Assembly (NCBI RefSeq): GCF_900099975.1
Contig: NZ_FNEI01000004.1
Location: 1-64,000, forward strand
DNA from: Arthrobacter cupressi
GTDB lineage: Bacteria > Actinomycetota > Actinomycetes > Actinomycetales > Micrococcaceae
Reading direction: 5' to 3'
Length of the DNA: 64,000 nucleotides
Position numbers and translations under genes: made by a program. Shown here piece by piece: positions 22,887-32,207 of the stretch (position 1 is the stretch's first letter; each line of letters opens with the position of its first letter). A model generated the notes under the pieces. It saw nothing but the letters and a program-made list of their open reading frames with translations. It had not been told where the DNA came from and did no database searches.

Positions 22887-23609
22887 TTAGGAGCTGCTGG
22901 AAATGCGGTGAAGCCACTCAAGGAAGAGCTTCAGTTCAGAGCTGGACAGTTGATCCGAATGCGAGGCCTGCAGTGCCGCATTCAGGGCGATTGCCGCAAC
23001 AACCACGGAGGACTTGCCGGAGTCCTCCGCTGCGGCGCCACGGGCGGTTTCCGTGGAGACGGCGAAGATCATGGAATCCCGGGTCATCGTTGAGAGCTCG
23101 AGGTTCCGGTCTTCCACCGGTTCGGAGATGAGCATGAGCGTGACGCCCACGTTGGCCGCAAGGATGCTTCGTGCCGCTTCGCGGGGCTGCACGTTGAGCT
23201 GGCCGGCGATCGCGGCCTTGTTCAGCATTTCCTCCAGGAGCGCCTCGGCGTCTGCGACGACCGCCGGGCGGCTTTCCGGCCTGATGTTGCCGAACATCAC
23301 CAAGTACAGGTGGGGCTGGGCTAGTCCGAACGCCACGTGGTTGTCCCACATGCGCCGGATGTCCTCCAGGGGTTCCCCGGACGGTGCGAAGTCACGCTCG
23401 CCCGCTACGTACTCCTCAAAGCCGGCCGAAACGACGGCGTCGAACAGGCCTTCCTTGTCGCCGAAGTGGTGGTAGAGCGTGGGTGCCGTGACCCCCGCCA
23501 GCTTGGTGATCTGGCGGGTTGAGACCGCTGACCCTTCTGAATTCGCCAGCAATTCGGCAGCCGCGCGGAGCAGCCGGACTTTGGGCGGAAGCTGGTCATC
23601 GGAACTCAT
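22887..23609 (-). CDS. TetR-family transcriptional regulator, probable PTS/mannitol regulator
   Basis: 240 residues. The N-terminal TetR helix-turn-helix is clear: STRQITKLAGVTAPTLYHHF followed by GDKEGLFDAVV. The C-terminal ligand domain is helical and ends in a Ser-rich tail. It lies between mtlA (same strand, 56 bases downstream) and ptsI (divergent), with an inverted repeat in the 117-base divergent gap. It is therefore likely to repress itself, mtlAD and ptsIH. Control of a PTS by a TetR protein rather than a GntR, DeoR or MtlR activator is less common. The inducer is unknown. Confidence 0.8.
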   Translation of the reverse strand: MSSDDQLPPKVRLLRAAAELLANSEGSAVSTRQITKLAGVTAPTLYHHFGDKEGLFDAVVSAGFEEYVAGERDFAPSGEPLEDIRRMWDNHVAFGLAQPHLYLVMFGNIRPESRPAVVADAEALLEEMLNKAAIAGQLNVQPREAARSILAANVGVTLMLISEPVEDRNLELSTMTRDSMIFAVSTETARGAAAEDSGKSSVVVAAIALNAALQASHSDQLSSSELKLFLEWLHRISSSS

Positions 23610-23627
23610 AGCCGCTACCCTAGCACC

Positions 23628-23642
23628 TATAGCGCTGCTATA
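23628..23642. promoter_or_regulatory. inverted repeat, probable TetR-family operator
   Basis: TATAGC-GCT-GCTATA lies 18 bases before the regulator's ATG and 85 bases before ptsI. A second, overlapping pair (TAGCA at 23621-23625, TGCTA at 23636-23640) widens the symmetry. Position and size fit a shared operator. Confidence 0.55.
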
Positions 23643-23726
23643 TGAAGTGGCTCACAAGCAATTTTTCGCAGATCCGCGGTGCCGTCGCCGCCGGATCCCG
23701 TGCAACGAAGAGAAGCAGAGGATTCA

Positions 23727-25412
23727 GTGCAGAATTTCCAAGGGGTAGGAGTCAGCCCGGGCCGCATCGTCGGCCCCGTCCGCCGGATGCCGAAGGCGGT
23801 GACCGAACCGCCGTCGGGCGAACGCTTGGATCCGGCCATCACCGCGGAAGCCGCCGTCGCGGGCCTGAAGACCGCAGCGCAGTCCGTGCACGACGGCCTC
23901 AAGGCCCGTGCAGATATCGCCACCGGCGACGGAAAAGCCGTCCTGGAAGCCACCGCGCTCATGGCCAGGGACACCATGCTGCTGAAGCAGGCCGCCAAGC
24001 TCATCAACGCCGGCACCTCTGCGGAACGCGCCATCTGGGAAGCCGCGGCGTCCGTGGCCGAGATGCTGCACAACCTTGGCGGGTACATGGCCGAGCGCGC
24101 AACGGACGTGCTTGACGTCCGCGCCCGCATCGTCGCCGAACTGCGCGGCGTGCCCGCACCCGGCATCCCCTCCTCGGAAACACCATTCATCCTGGTGGCT
24201 GAGGACCTCGCCCCGGCCGACACCGCAACCCTGGACCCCGCCAAGGTCCTGGCACTGGTGACTTCCGGCGGCGGACCGCAGTCCCACACCGCCATCATCG
24301 CCCGCTCCCTGGGCCTGCCCGCCGTGGTTGCGGCACACGGCGTGGACGAGGTGGCGGACGGTTCGGAAATCTACGTGGACGGCGCGGCCGGCTTCGTTGC
24401 CGTCGCCCCCTCTTCTGAACAGCGCGCGGCCGCGGCAGCCTGGGCGGAAACCTCGGCCACGCTGGCCGGCTTTGACGGCAACGGCACGACGGCGGACGGC
24501 CACCCGGTGCCGCTGCTCGCCAACGTCGGAGGCGCCAAGGACGCGGTCGCCGCCGCCGGCCTCGGCGCCCAGGGCGTGGGCCTCTTCCGCACCGAGTTCT
24601 GCTTCCTCGAACGCGACACCGAGCCCTCCGTGGACGAACAGGCCGCCGCGTACAAGGCCGTGTTCGATGCGTTCCCCGGCAAAAAGGTGGTGCTGCGCAC
24701 GCTCGACGCCGGCGCGGACAAGCCGCTGCCCTTCCTCACCGACGCCACCGAACCCAACCCTGCCCTCGGCGTTCGCGGCTACCGCACCGACCTCACCACG
24801 CCCGGCGTCCTCGAGCGCCAGCTTGAGGCGATTGCCCGCGCCGCGTCCGAATCCGAGGCCGACGTCTGGGTCATGGCGCCCATGATCTCCACGGCCGCCG
24901 AAGCCGCACGGTTCGCCTCCCTGTGCTCCGCAGCCGGGCTGAAGACGCCCGGGGTGATGGTGGAGGTTCCCTCCGCCGCACTGACTGCGGCCGCGGTGCT
25001 GCGCGAAGTCGGTTTCGCCTCGCTCGGCACCAACGACCTCACCCAGTACGCCATGGCGGCGGACCGCCAGCTTGGCCCCCTCGCCGAACTCAACACGCCC
25101 TGGCAGCCGGCCGTGCTGCGGCTCGTCCAACTGACGGTGGAGGGCTCGGCACAGGAAGGCGGCAACAAACCCGTGGGTGTCTGCGGCGAGGCCGCCGCGG
25201 ACCCGGCCCTCGCCGTCGTCCTCGCGGGCCTGGGCGTCACCACACTGTCCATGACCGCCCGCTCGTTGGCCGCCGTCGGGACCGTCCTGAAGACCGTCAC
25301 CCTCGAACAGGCGCAGGAACTGGCCCGGCTGGCCCTCTCGGCGCCCGGCGCCACCGAAGCCCGCGAGTGGGTACGCGCCAAACTTCCCGTGCTCGAAGAG
25401 CTCGGCCTCTAA
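23727..25412 (+). CDS. ptsI: phosphoenolpyruvate--protein phosphotransferase (PTS enzyme I)
   Basis: 561 residues from GTG 23727 (VQNFQGVGVSPGRIVG). The first residues form the EI signature, and AGAGG lies upstream; the ATG at 23679 would add 16 spurious residues. The phosphorylated His187 sits in TSGGGPQSHTAIIARSLGLP. The PEP barrel shows FRTEFCFLERDTEPS, GTNDLTQYAMAADR and the active-site Cys in VCGEAAADP. It takes phosphate from PEP to HPr, encoded 33 bases downstream. The order ptsI-ptsH is the reverse of the enteric ptsH-ptsI. Confidence 0.95.
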   Translation: MQNFQGVGVSPGRIVGPVRRMPKAVTEPPSGERLDPAITAEAAVAGLKTAAQSVHDGLKARADIATGDGKAVLEATALMARDTMLLKQAAKLINAGTSAERAIWEAAASVAEMLHNLGGYMAERATDVLDVRARIVAELRGVPAPGIPSSETPFILVAEDLAPADTATLDPAKVLALVTSGGGPQSHTAIIARSLGLPAVVAAHGVDEVADGSEIYVDGAAGFVAVAPSSEQRAAAAAWAETSATLAGFDGNGTTADGHPVPLLANVGGAKDAVAAAGLGAQGVGLFRTEFCFLERDTEPSVDEQAAAYKAVFDAFPGKKVVLRTLDAGADKPLPFLTDATEPNPALGVRGYRTDLTTPGVLERQLEAIARAASESEADVWVMAPMISTAAEAARFASLCSAAGLKTPGVMVEVPSAALTAAAVLREVGFASLGTNDLTQYAMAADRQLGPLAELNTPWQPAVLRLVQLTVEGSAQEGGNKPVGVCGEAAADPALAVVLAGLGVTTLSMTARSLAAVGTVLKTVTLEQAQELARLALSAPGATEAREWVRAKLPVLEELGL

Positions 25413-25445
25413 ATCCTTTCGACCAGCTACACCAAGGAGTAACCC

Positions 25446-25724
25446 ATGCCCGAACGCACAGCCACCATCGCCAGCCGCTCCGGCCTGCACGCCCGCCCGG
25501 CCGCGCTCTTCGCGGAAGCCGCCGGCGAGCAGCCCGTGGAGGTCACCATCGCCATGCAGGGTGACCCCGCTGACGAAGCGCTCGACGCCGCGAGCATCCT
25601 TTCGCTCATGACGCTCGGCGCCGCGCAGGGCGACGTCGTGGTGCTCCGGGCGGAGGGCGACGGTGCCGAGCAGGCCCTCGATTACCTCGTCCAGGTCCTC
25701 GAAACGGACCACGACGCCGCGTAG
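25446..25724 (+). CDS. ptsH: phosphocarrier protein HPr
   Basis: 92 residues with AAGGAG six bases before ATG. The active-site His15 lies in SRSGLHARPAALF. A Ser (residue 50, DAASILSLMTLG) sits where Firmicute HPr carries regulatory Ser46, but an HPr kinase is not expected in this phylum. It carries phosphate from EI to MtlA and any other EII. A strong hairpin follows. Confidence 0.95.
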   Translation: MPERTATIASRSGLHARPAALFAEAAGEQPVEVTIAMQGDPADEALDAASILSLMTLGAAQGDVVVLRAEGDGAEQALDYLVQVLETDHDAA

Positions 25725-25734
25725 CAGCACCCGC

Positions 25735-25770
25735 CGGGCAGCCCGCTTCCCGCCGGGCGCGGGCTGCCCG
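25735..25770 (+). terminator. terminator of ptsI-ptsH
   Basis: CGGGCAGCCCGC and its perfect complement with a 12-base loop lie ten bases after the ptsH stop and are followed by TTCATCC. Confidence 0.8.
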
Positions 25771-25857
25771 TTCATCCGCTGTTCAATCCCCCGTTCCTGA
25801 CCGGGCTTGCACTGCCCGCATTTCGTGTTGGAGACCGGGAGGGGCAGAATCACTTAG

Positions 25858-26823
25858 GTGACATTGCAACGCAACGAGGCGAACGGCGACACTTCATCGC
25901 CATTCGTAGAGCTGGACAGGCAGACCTGGTCCCGACTGGCCGCGCAGATGGAGCAGCCTCTCAACGAAGAAGACATCATCAGGCTGCGGGGCCTGGGCGA
26001 CCCCCTCGACATGAACGAAGTGCGCGAGGTTTACCTGCCCCTTTCGCGGCTCCTGCACCTCTACGTGGAGGCATCCCACCAGCTGCACGCGGCCACCACC
26101 ACGTTCCTGGGCGAACAGACCCAGCGCACGCCCTTCGTGATCGGCGTGGCCGGTTCGGTCGCCGTCGGGAAGTCCACCATCGCCCGTGTGCTGCGCGAGA
26201 TGCTGCGCCGCTGGCCCGGCACCCCGAACGTGGAGCTCATCACCACCGACGGTTTCCTTTATCCCCTCGCGGAGCTCAAGCGGCGGCACCTGCTCGAACG
26301 CAAGGGCTTCCCGGAATCGTACGACCGCCGCGCGCTCCTGCGTTTCGTCAGCGAGATCAAGGGCGGGGCCGAGGAAGTCCGCGCCCCCTGGTATTCGCAC
26401 GTCACCTACGACATCGTGCCGGACAAGGAAGTGGTAGTCCGCCGCCCGGATGTGCTGATTGTGGAAGGGCTGAACGTCCTCGCCCCGGCACGTCCCCGCC
26501 ACGACGGGCGCCAGGGCCTGGCCCTGAGCGACTTCTTCGACTTCTCCATCTATGTGGACGCGAAGACCTCGTACATCGAGGAATGGTACGTGGACCGTTT
26601 CAGGAAGCTGCGCGGCACCGCCTTCGCGCAGCCGGAATCCTACTTCCACCGTTACGCAACGCTCTCCGACGCCGAGGCGGAAGCGACGGCCCGCGGCATC
26701 TGGAAGCGCATCAACGAACCGAACCTCGAAGAGAACGTCCTGCCTACCCGGGGCCGCGCCCAGCTGGTCCTCACCAAGGAGGCCGACCACACCATCCGCA
26801 GGATGCTCCTGCGAAAGGTCTAG
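25858..26823 (+). CDS. coaA: pantothenate kinase, type I
   Basis: 321 residues from GTG 25858. It phosphorylates pantothenate, the first step of CoA synthesis. The P-loop GSVAVGKST lies at 99-107, followed by [24 protein letters not shown] and [10 protein letters not shown]-like strands typical of bacterial CoaA. The ribosome site is weak (GAGGGG about 15 bases upstream). The gene seems monocistronic, though the next start lies only five bases beyond its stop. Confidence 0.95.
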   Translation: MTLQRNEANGDTSSPFVELDRQTWSRLAAQMEQPLNEEDIIRLRGLGDPLDMNEVREVYLPLSRLLHLYVEASHQLHAATTTFLGEQTQRTPFVIGVAGSVAVGKSTIARVLREMLRRWPGTPNVELITTDGFLYPLAELKRRHLLERKGFPESYDRRALLRFVSEIKGGAEEVRAPWYSHVTYDIVPDKEVVVRRPDVLIVEGLNVLAPARPRHDGRQGLALSDFFDFSIYVDAKTSYIEEWYVDRFRKLRGTAFAQPESYFHRYATLSDAEAEATARGIWKRINEPNLEENVLPTRGRAQLVLTKEADHTIRRMLLRKV

Positions 26824-26828
26824 CACAC

Positions 26829-27689
26829 GTGTGCCAGAAAAGCGGCCCTGGCCGCCGGTCATTCATGGGGCTCCTCGCCGTGGGCGCCGGCCTGGCGGCC
26901 CTGACGGCCTGCACGCCGGAGGTGAGCGGGCCGCCTTCCGGCACGTCGGCTTCTGCGGTTCCGTCTCCCACCGTGCCGTCCCCCACCGTTCCGTCCCCCA
27001 CCGGCAGTCCCACTCCCACAGCTGCCAGGCACACGGCTCCGGCTCCCGCCACTGGCGCGCTGCCGCCGTCGGCGTCCCTCGCGAAGCAGCATTCGCTCAG
27101 CGATCCGCGCAGCCCCTGGGTGGTGGTCAATAAGCACCGGCCGCTCACGCCGCGGCAGTTTGTCCCGCCGGACCTGGTCCAGCCTGCCGTGCAGCTCGCC
27201 ACGAGCGGTGAGTCCGCCCTGCTGAACAGCACGACGGCGGCAGCGGCCGCCAGGCTCTTCGCGGCCGCCGCAGCCGGCGGAGTCACCTTGACCCTCGCCT
27301 CGGGCTACCGTTCCTTCCAGAGCCAGACGGCCACGTACAGCGGTTACGTCAGCAGCCGCGGCCAGGCAGCGGCGGACACGGCCTCGGCCCGCCCCGGCTT
27401 CTCCGAACACCAGACGGGCTGGGCCTTCGACATCGGCGACGGCGGCGGGGCCTGCAGCTTCCAGCCTTGCTTTGCCGAGCAGCCGGCGGCCGTCTGGGTG
27501 AAGGCCAACGCCTACAAATACGGCTTCGTGGTCCGCTACCCGTGGATGCTCCATGAAACCACCGGCTACTACTACGAGCCTTGGCACCTGCGCTACATCG
27601 GTGCCGAGGCTGCGGGCGACATGGCGAAGCGCGGCATTCTGACGGTGGAAGAGTACTTCGGCCTGGAGCCGGCGCCGGGGTATTTCTAA
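26829..27689 (+). CDS. VanY/M15-family D,D-carboxypeptidase, lipoprotein
   Basis: 286 residues from GTG 26829 (AAAGG ten bases upstream). The N-terminus has GRRSFMG, a twin-arginine-like motif (RR at 9-10), then a hydrophobic stretch ending in the lipobox LTAC (Cys28). It is thus probably exported and lipid-anchored. A Ser/Pro/Thr linker with three VPSPT repeats follows. The M15 zinc-peptidase core shows SGYRSFQSQ, SEHQTGWAFDIG (zinc His and Asp) and EPWHLRYIG (catalytic Glu and zinc His). It is expected to trim D-Ala from peptidoglycan stem peptides. The start codon is GTG, and an out-of-frame GTG overlaps it. Confidence 0.87.
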   Translation: MCQKSGPGRRSFMGLLAVGAGLAALTACTPEVSGPPSGTSASAVPSPTVPSPTVPSPTGSPTPTAARHTAPAPATGALPPSASLAKQHSLSDPRSPWVVVNKHRPLTPRQFVPPDLVQPAVQLATSGESALLNSTTAAAAARLFAAAAAGGVTLTLASGYRSFQSQTATYSGYVSSRGQAAADTASARPGFSEHQTGWAFDIGDGGGACSFQPCFAEQPAAVWVKANAYKYGFVVRYPWMLHETTGYYYEPWHLRYIGAEAAGDMAKRGILTVEEYFGLEPAPGYF

Positions 27690-27758
27690 CTGCGACACGA
27701 CCCCCGGATTTGTGCCGAAGGTAAGCGGCTATTAATCAGCCTGCGCTACCTTGGTGCC

Positions 27759-28136
27759 ATGTTGAGCGGATTCAAGAAGTTTCTCATGCAGGGCAACGTT
27801 ATCGATCTCGCCGTGGCCGTTGTCATCGGCGCCTCCTTCAACGCGGTTGTCGACGCGATCGTCAAAGGCCTCCTGACTCCCCTGATCGCGCGGCTTTTCA
27901 GCGCGAAGGACCTGGCTGGCATGTCCTGGGAAGGTTTCGCCTATGGCAGCGTTATCGCCGCCATCATCAATTTCGTCCTCGTGGCAGCCGCCATCTACTT
28001 CATCGTCATTGTGCCCATGAACCACCTGATCGAGCGCCGCAACGCGAAGCTCGGGATCAAGGAGCCGGAGGCGGAGGTCGATCCGCAGATCGCCCTGCTC
28101 ACCGAAATCCGGGACAGCCTGGCGGCCCGCAAGTAG
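27759..28136 (+). CDS. mscL: large-conductance mechanosensitive channel
   Basis: 125 residues. The N-terminal amphipathic helix MLSGFKKFLMQGNVIDLAV and the pore helix (AVAVVIGASFNAVVDAIV) match MscL. A second transmembrane helix (about 68-90) and a cytoplasmic helix ending EIRDSLAARK follow. The periplasmic loop is short (about residues 47-66). The homopentamer opens under membrane tension to release solutes on osmotic downshock. The gene is single, with a hairpin terminator shared with the convergent glmM. Confidence 0.95.
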   Translation: MLSGFKKFLMQGNVIDLAVAVVIGASFNAVVDAIVKGLLTPLIARLFSAKDLAGMSWEGFAYGSVIAAIINFVLVAAAIYFIVIVPMNHLIERRNAKLGIKEPEAEVDPQIALLTEIRDSLAARK

Positions 28137-28150
28137 CCCAAACCAAAGAC

Positions 28151-28188
28151 GGCTGCGGCCCGCCTCCATCGGGAAGCGGGCCGCAGCC
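28151..28188. terminator. bidirectional terminator between mscL and glmM
   Basis: Perfect 13-base arms GGCTGCGGCCCGC/complement with a 12-base loop, followed on the plus strand by ATTTCTTGTCT. Confidence 0.88.
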
Positions 28189-28209
28189 ATTTCTTGTCTA
28201 TCCGTTTTG

Positions 28210-29574
28210 TCAGACCGGCAGTTCGCGCGGAATGGCGAGGCGGTCCTCCACCACTCCGGCTAGCTCGGTGCAGATCCGCCGGGCGGTGTCCATGTCCGCG
28301 GCTTCGACCATCACGCGCACCAGGGCCTCGGTACCGGAGGGGCGCAGCAGCACCCGGCCGGTATCACCCAGCTCAAGCTCAGCTGCAGCCACCGCGGCGG
28401 CCACGCCTTCATCGGTGGCGGCGCGGGACTTGTCCACGCCCTTGACGTTAATCATCAGCTGCGGGAGCTTGGTCATGCTCGTGGCGAGTTCCTTCAGGGA
28501 ACGTCCGGTGAGCGCCACCTGGGCCGCCAGCTGGAGGCCCGTGAGCACGCCGTCGCCGGTGGTGGCGTAGTCGGAGAAGATCACGTGGCCGGACTGCTCG
28601 CCGCCCAGGCTGTATCCGCCGGCGCGCATTTCCTCGAGGACGTAGCGGTCCCCCACTGCGGTTTCGCGGATGGTGATGCCGGCCTTGCGCAGGGCGATCT
28701 TGAGGCCGAGGTTGCTCATTACGGTGGCCACAAGGACGTCGTCCCGGAGCTTTCCGGCGTCCTTGAGGGCCAGGGCGAGGATGGCCATGATCTGGTCCCC
28801 GTCCACCTCGGTGCCTTCGTGGTCCACGGCCAGGCAGCGGTCGGCGTCGCCGTCGTGGGCAATGCCCAGGTCCGCGCCGTACTTCAGCACTGCTTCCTTC
28901 AGCGGGCCCAGGTGGGTGGAGCCGACGCCGTCGTTGATGTTCAGGCCGTCCGGCTCGGCGCCGATGACGATGACGTCCGCGCCGGCATCCTTGAAGACCT
29001 GCGGGGAGCAGCCGCTCGCGGCGCCGTGCGCGCAGTCCAGGACCACGCGCAGCCCGTCCAGGCGGTGCGGCAGGGTGGTGAGCAGGTGGACGATGTAGCG
29101 GTCTTCGGCGTCGGAGAAGCGCTGGATGCGTCCGACGTCGCCTCCCAGCGGGCGGGAGGGCTCTTTGCCGAGTTGCGCCTCGATGGCGTCCTCGACGTCG
29201 TCGGGCAGCTTGTGTCCGCCGCGCGCGAAGAACTTGATCCCGTTGTCCGGTGCCGGGTTGTGCGAGGCGGAGATCATGACACCGAAATCGGCGTCGAGGT
29301 CCGCCACCAGGTAGGCGGCCGCAGGGGTGGGCAGCACTCCGGCGTCGAAGACGTCGACTCCCGAGCTGGCGAGGCCGGCTTCTACGGAAGCGGCGATGAA
29401 CTCGCCGCTCGCCCGCGGGTCACGGGCAACGACGGCACGCGGCCGCTTTCCGTCCGGGGTACGGTCATGGCCAAGTACGACGGCGGCGGCTTGGGCAAGC
29501 TGCAATGCGAGCTCAGCGGTGAGGGCCCCGTTCGCGAGACCGCGCACGCCATCTGTTCCAAATAATCTAGACAT
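28210..29574 (-). CDS. glmM: phosphoglucosamine mutase
   Basis: 454 residues. It interconverts glucosamine 6-phosphate and 1-phosphate for UDP-GlcNAc. [12 protein letters not shown] is the family start. The phosphorylated Ser104 is in [12 protein letters not shown], the Mg loop is [12 protein letters not shown], and the sugar-binding loop is [10 protein letters not shown]. The phosphate-binding [12 protein letters not shown] closes the protein. It lies downstream of rplM-rpsI but is separated from them by a terminator. Confidence 0.96.
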   Translation of the reverse strand: MSRLFGTDGVRGLANGALTAELALQLAQAAAVVLGHDRTPDGKRPRAVVARDPRASGEFIAASVEAGLASSGVDVFDAGVLPTPAAAYLVADLDADFGVMISASHNPAPDNGIKFFARGGHKLPDDVEDAIEAQLGKEPSRPLGGDVGRIQRFSDAEDRYIVHLLTTLPHRLDGLRVVLDCAHGAASGCSPQVFKDAGADVIVIGAEPDGLNINDGVGSTHLGPLKEAVLKYGADLGIAHDGDADRCLAVDHEGTEVDGDQIMAILALALKDAGKLRDDVLVATVMSNLGLKIALRKAGITIRETAVGDRYVLEEMRAGGYSLGGEQSGHVIFSDYATTGDGVLTGLQLAAQVALTGRSLKELATSMTKLPQLMINVKGVDKSRAATDEGVAAAVAAAELELGDTGRVLLRPSGTEALVRVMVEAADMDTARRICTELAGVVEDRLAIPRELPV

Positions 29575-29645
29575 CGGGACTCAGTCTAGTGGAAGGGCGG
29601 CCCTCCCCGATTCGACCGACTCGGCGGGTTGCCATGTTAACGGCA

Positions 29646-29681
29646 GAAGCCCGCCCCGCCGAAAACGGCGGAACGGGCTTC
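29646..29681 (-). terminator. terminator of rplM-rpsI
   Basis: GAAGCCCG/CGGGCTTC arms enclose an inner GCCG-AAAA-CGGC hairpin, 30 bases past the rpsI stop. Confidence 0.8.
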
Positions 29682-29710
29682 CTGGCTCCGGCCAAGGCCG
29701 GATAAGCGAA

Positions 29711-30214
29711 TTAACGCTTCGAGTACTGCGGGGCGCGACGTGCCTTCTTGAGACCGGCCTTCTTACGCTCGATGACGCGGGCGTCACGAGTCAGGAAGCC
29801 AGCCTTCTTGAGGGTCGGGCGGTTGTTCTCGACGTCGATCTCGTTCAGCGAACGGGCAACACCGAGGCGCAGGGCGCCGGCCTGGCCGGAGGGGCCACCA
29901 CCGTGGATGCGGGCGATGACGTCGTAGGCGCCTTCAAGTTCGAGGATCTTGAAGGGCTCGTTGACTTCCTGCTGGTGCAGCTTGTTCGGGAAGTAGTTGG
30001 CCAGTTCGCGGCCGTTGATGGTCCACTTGCCGGAGCCCGGCACAACGCGAACGCGTGCAACGGCTTCCTTGCGGCGGCCAACAGCTGCACCGGAAACGGT
30101 CAGCGCGGGGCGCTCCTTCTTCGGCGCAGCGTCAGCTGCTGCGCTTTCAGAGGTGTAGCTGGTCAGTTCCTCAGCCTCAACGGCTTCGTTGGTCAGTTCT
30201 TCGTTCTGAGCCAC
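29711..30214 (-). CDS. rpsI: 30S ribosomal protein S9
   Basis: 167 residues from GTG 30214, preceded by AAGGAG with four-base spacing. The first 40 residues are an acidic Glu/Ala-rich extension, as in many actinobacteria. The S9 core follows: [36 protein letters not shown] and the tRNA-contacting C-terminus [10 protein letters not shown]. It is the second gene of the L13-S9 operon. Confidence 0.96.
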   Translation of the reverse strand: MAQNEELTNEAVEAEELTSYTSESAAADAAPKKERPALTVSGAAVGRRKEAVARVRVVPGSGKWTINGRELANYFPNKLHQQEVNEPFKILELEGAYDVIARIHGGGPSGQAGALRLGVARSLNEIDVENNRPTLKKAGFLTRDARVIERKKAGLKKARRAPQYSKR

Positions 30215-30251
30215 GATTCTCCTTGTATAAAAAGTTGTTTGGTGGCCAGGA

Positions 30252-30695
30252 CTACTGGGCGACCTGGGTGATTTCGAAAGTCTTCGGCTGCTGGGCAGCG
30301 TGCGGGTGCTCAGCGCCACGGTAGACCTTGAGCTTGCTCAGCTGCTGAGCGGCGAGGGAGTTCTTGGGGAGCATGCCCTTGACTGCCTTTTCCACGGCGC
30401 GAACCGGGTTGGACTCGAGCAGTTCCGCGTAGTTGACGGAGGTCAGGCCGCCCGGGTAGCCGGAGTGGCGGTAAGCGCGCTTCTGCTCCAGCTTGGCGCC
30501 GGTCAGTGCGACCTTCTCGGCGTTGATGATGATGACGAAGTCGCCCATGTCCATGTGGGACGCAAAGGTCGGCTTGTGCTTTCCGCGCAGCAGTGTTGCG
30601 GTCTGGCTGGCAAGACGACCAAGGACAACATCGGTGGCGTCAATGACGTGCCACTGGCGGTTGATATCGCCGGGCTTCGGGGTGTACGTACGCAC
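30252..30695 (-). CDS. rplM: 50S ribosomal protein L13
   Basis: 147 residues. [38 protein letters not shown] and [13 protein letters not shown] are L13 signatures. It is the first gene of the operon with rpsI, 37 bases upstream of the latter. Confidence 0.97.
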   Translation of the reverse strand: MRTYTPKPGDINRQWHVIDATDVVLGRLASQTATLLRGKHKPTFASHMDMGDFVIIINAEKVALTGAKLEQKRAYRHSGYPGGLTSVNYAELLESNPVRAVEKAVKGMLPKNSLAAQQLSKLKVYRGAEHPHAAQQPKTFEITQVAQ

Positions 30696-31002
30696 GGTTT
30701 TGCCTCGTTCTTGTTCTGGCGTTCATGTTTTAGGCCACACGCGCAAGCGCGGACCTACTAGGTATGCGCTACCGGAACAGAGGTGAGGGCTCTATGTAAC
30801 CAGTCATCCCAAGGTCTCGAAATGCTCCCCGGGTTAGTGATCCTGCAACTGGATCCCCGGGCGGGCAGGTGTCATCGAGAAAGGACACGCACAACGACTA
30901 TCAAGAATAGCCCGAAGGGACTTGCAGGGTCAAAATGACGGCTTCAGCGGCCCTGCGGGGCCAGAATGGGGGGAACTGCCCGCTGCCGCAAAGGAGGCGC
31001 CC
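30696..31002. other. divergent control region of rplM-rpsI and the prepilin peptidase
   Basis: About 307 bases with no convincing gene. On the rplM side there is a small ACCTA-C-TAGGT inverted repeat (near 30752-30763) and several possible -10 hexamers. On the other side AAAGGAGG directly precedes the peptidase GTG. No known ribosomal-protein leader structure could be assigned by eye. Confidence 0.5.
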
Positions 31003-31647
31003 GTGACCGCCGCTCCTGAGGTGCTTGTGCTTGCGGGTATCGCGGGCGCCGGGTTGAGCCTGCTGGCCGACCTAGCCATCGCACGCTGGCTGCCGCGGCT
31101 TGGCGGCATGCCGCCCTTTTGGGCAAGGCTTACGACGGCGGCAGTCACCGCGTTACTGTTCGTCCTGTTTGCGTGGCGTTTTGGCATTTCCCCCGAGCTG
31201 CCGGCCTTTCTCCTCCTGGCGATAATGGCGGCGCAACTGTCGCGCATTGATATCGCCTTGCATTTGCTGCCGAACCCCCTGGTGTTGGGACTTCTGACGG
31301 CCGGTTTGGCCCTCTTCGTGGCCTCAGCGGCACTCACTTCGGACTGGGGAGGGCTGCTCCGGGCAGCTGCCGGCGGGGCAGTACTCTTCGCCGGGTACCT
31401 GATTCTCGGATTAATTTCTCCCGCGGGCATCGGAATGGGCGATGTGAAGCTCGCGGCACCCCTCGGCGTGTACTTGGGCTACTTGGGTTGGAAGCAAGTG
31501 TTCTACGGCGGACTGCTGGGGTTCGTGGTAGGCGGCTTACTCACGGTACTGATGTTGCGCTTGGGGCGCGTAAACGCGCGGAAAGAGAGCCCGCACGGTC
31601 CTCCGATGTTCGCCGCCGCAATCGGCACCCTGCTCCTCCTCCCCTAG
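31003..31647 (+). CDS. A24-family prepilin peptidase (TadV/CpaA-like)
   Basis: 214 residues from GTG 31003, chosen because AAAGGAGG lies five bases upstream. It is polytopic, with about six helices. The catalytic aspartates of type IV prepilin peptidases are visible: Asp in SRIDIALHLLPNPL and Asp in the signature GMGDVKLAAPLG. It lacks the N-terminal methyltransferase domain of PilD, as expected for Tad systems. It presumably cleaves the Flp-type prepilins encoded downstream at 31.9, 32.2 and 39.0 kb. It lies 245 bases before flp and may have its own promoter. Confidence 0.88.
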   Translation: MTAAPEVLVLAGIAGAGLSLLADLAIARWLPRLGGMPPFWARLTTAAVTALLFVLFAWRFGISPELPAFLLLAIMAAQLSRIDIALHLLPNPLVLGLLTAGLALFVASAALTSDWGGLLRAAAGGAVLFAGYLILGLISPAGIGMGDVKLAAPLGVYLGYLGWKQVFYGGLLGFVVGGLLTVLMLRLGRVNARKESPHGPPMFAAAIGTLLLLP

Positions 31648-31892
31648 GTCCCCGCAGACGGTCCTGAGCACTTGACGAACGGCACACTGACGCTTCCAAG
31701 TAGTGCCCGGAAAAGAAACTGAGTACTCGGAGAAAAACCGTCAAGATGACCCGGAAAAAGACGAGTACCGCTATGCCTTGCCACCTTCCCACCCCCGGGT
31801 GAATTCTTTTGCTATCGAAATCCGAACCGCTGGATATGGGGGCGGCTTGGAATTCGTTTCAAACAAATCTCTTATCTGGGAAGGATTTTCCA

Positions 31893-32108
31893 ATGTCATC
31901 TCTCATGCTTTCTGTGGTCTCTTACATTGCCGGCCTCAAGGACCGGCTCACCTCCGAAAAGGGCGCGACGGCGACTGAGTACTCGCTGCTCATTGCGTTC
32001 ATCGCCTTCGCCATCATCGTCGGCGTCGGCCTCTTCGGAACCGAGCTGAACGCCTGGTTCACAGACTTGAGCACCACTGTCGATGGCTGGCAGAACGGCC
32101 AGCCGTAA
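31893..32108 (+). CDS. flp: Flp-type prepilin 1 (major pilin)
   Basis: 71 residues from ATG 31893, with GGAAGGA seven bases upstream. A short leader ends in SEKG, then the mature protein starts ATATEYSLL with Glu5 and Tyr6, followed by a 20-residue hydrophobic helix (IAFIAFAIIVGVGLFG) and a short polar tail. This is the Flp pilin pattern G|x4-E-Y. It is followed by a strong hairpin that may set pilin expression above that of the assembly genes. Confidence 0.92.
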   Translation: MSSLMLSVVSYIAGLKDRLTSEKGATATEYSLLIAFIAFAIIVGVGLFGTELNAWFTDLSTTVDGWQNGQP

Positions 32109-32126
32109 GCCGCAGCGGTCTCGCTT

Positions 32127-32159
32127 GGTGCCGCGTCCGCTCAACGCGGGCGCGGCACC
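32127..32159 (+). terminator. hairpin after flp, likely partial terminator
   Basis: Outer GGTGCCGCG/CGCGGCACC and inner CCGC/GCGG helices are separated by a one-base mismatch on each side, with loop TCAAC, and are followed by ATCCTTTTCT. It sits between the pilin gene and the rest of the tad operon. Confidence 0.7.
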
Positions 32160-32207
32160 ATCCTTTTCTGGGTATTTACCACACAAATCGGCCATCTGGG
32201 GGGTCAC

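Noticed and set aside
23724-25853. 709-residue minus-strand frame opposite ptsI-ptsH
   Set aside because: Spans two real genes and their terminator on the other strand, with repetitive Gly/His/Arg composition.
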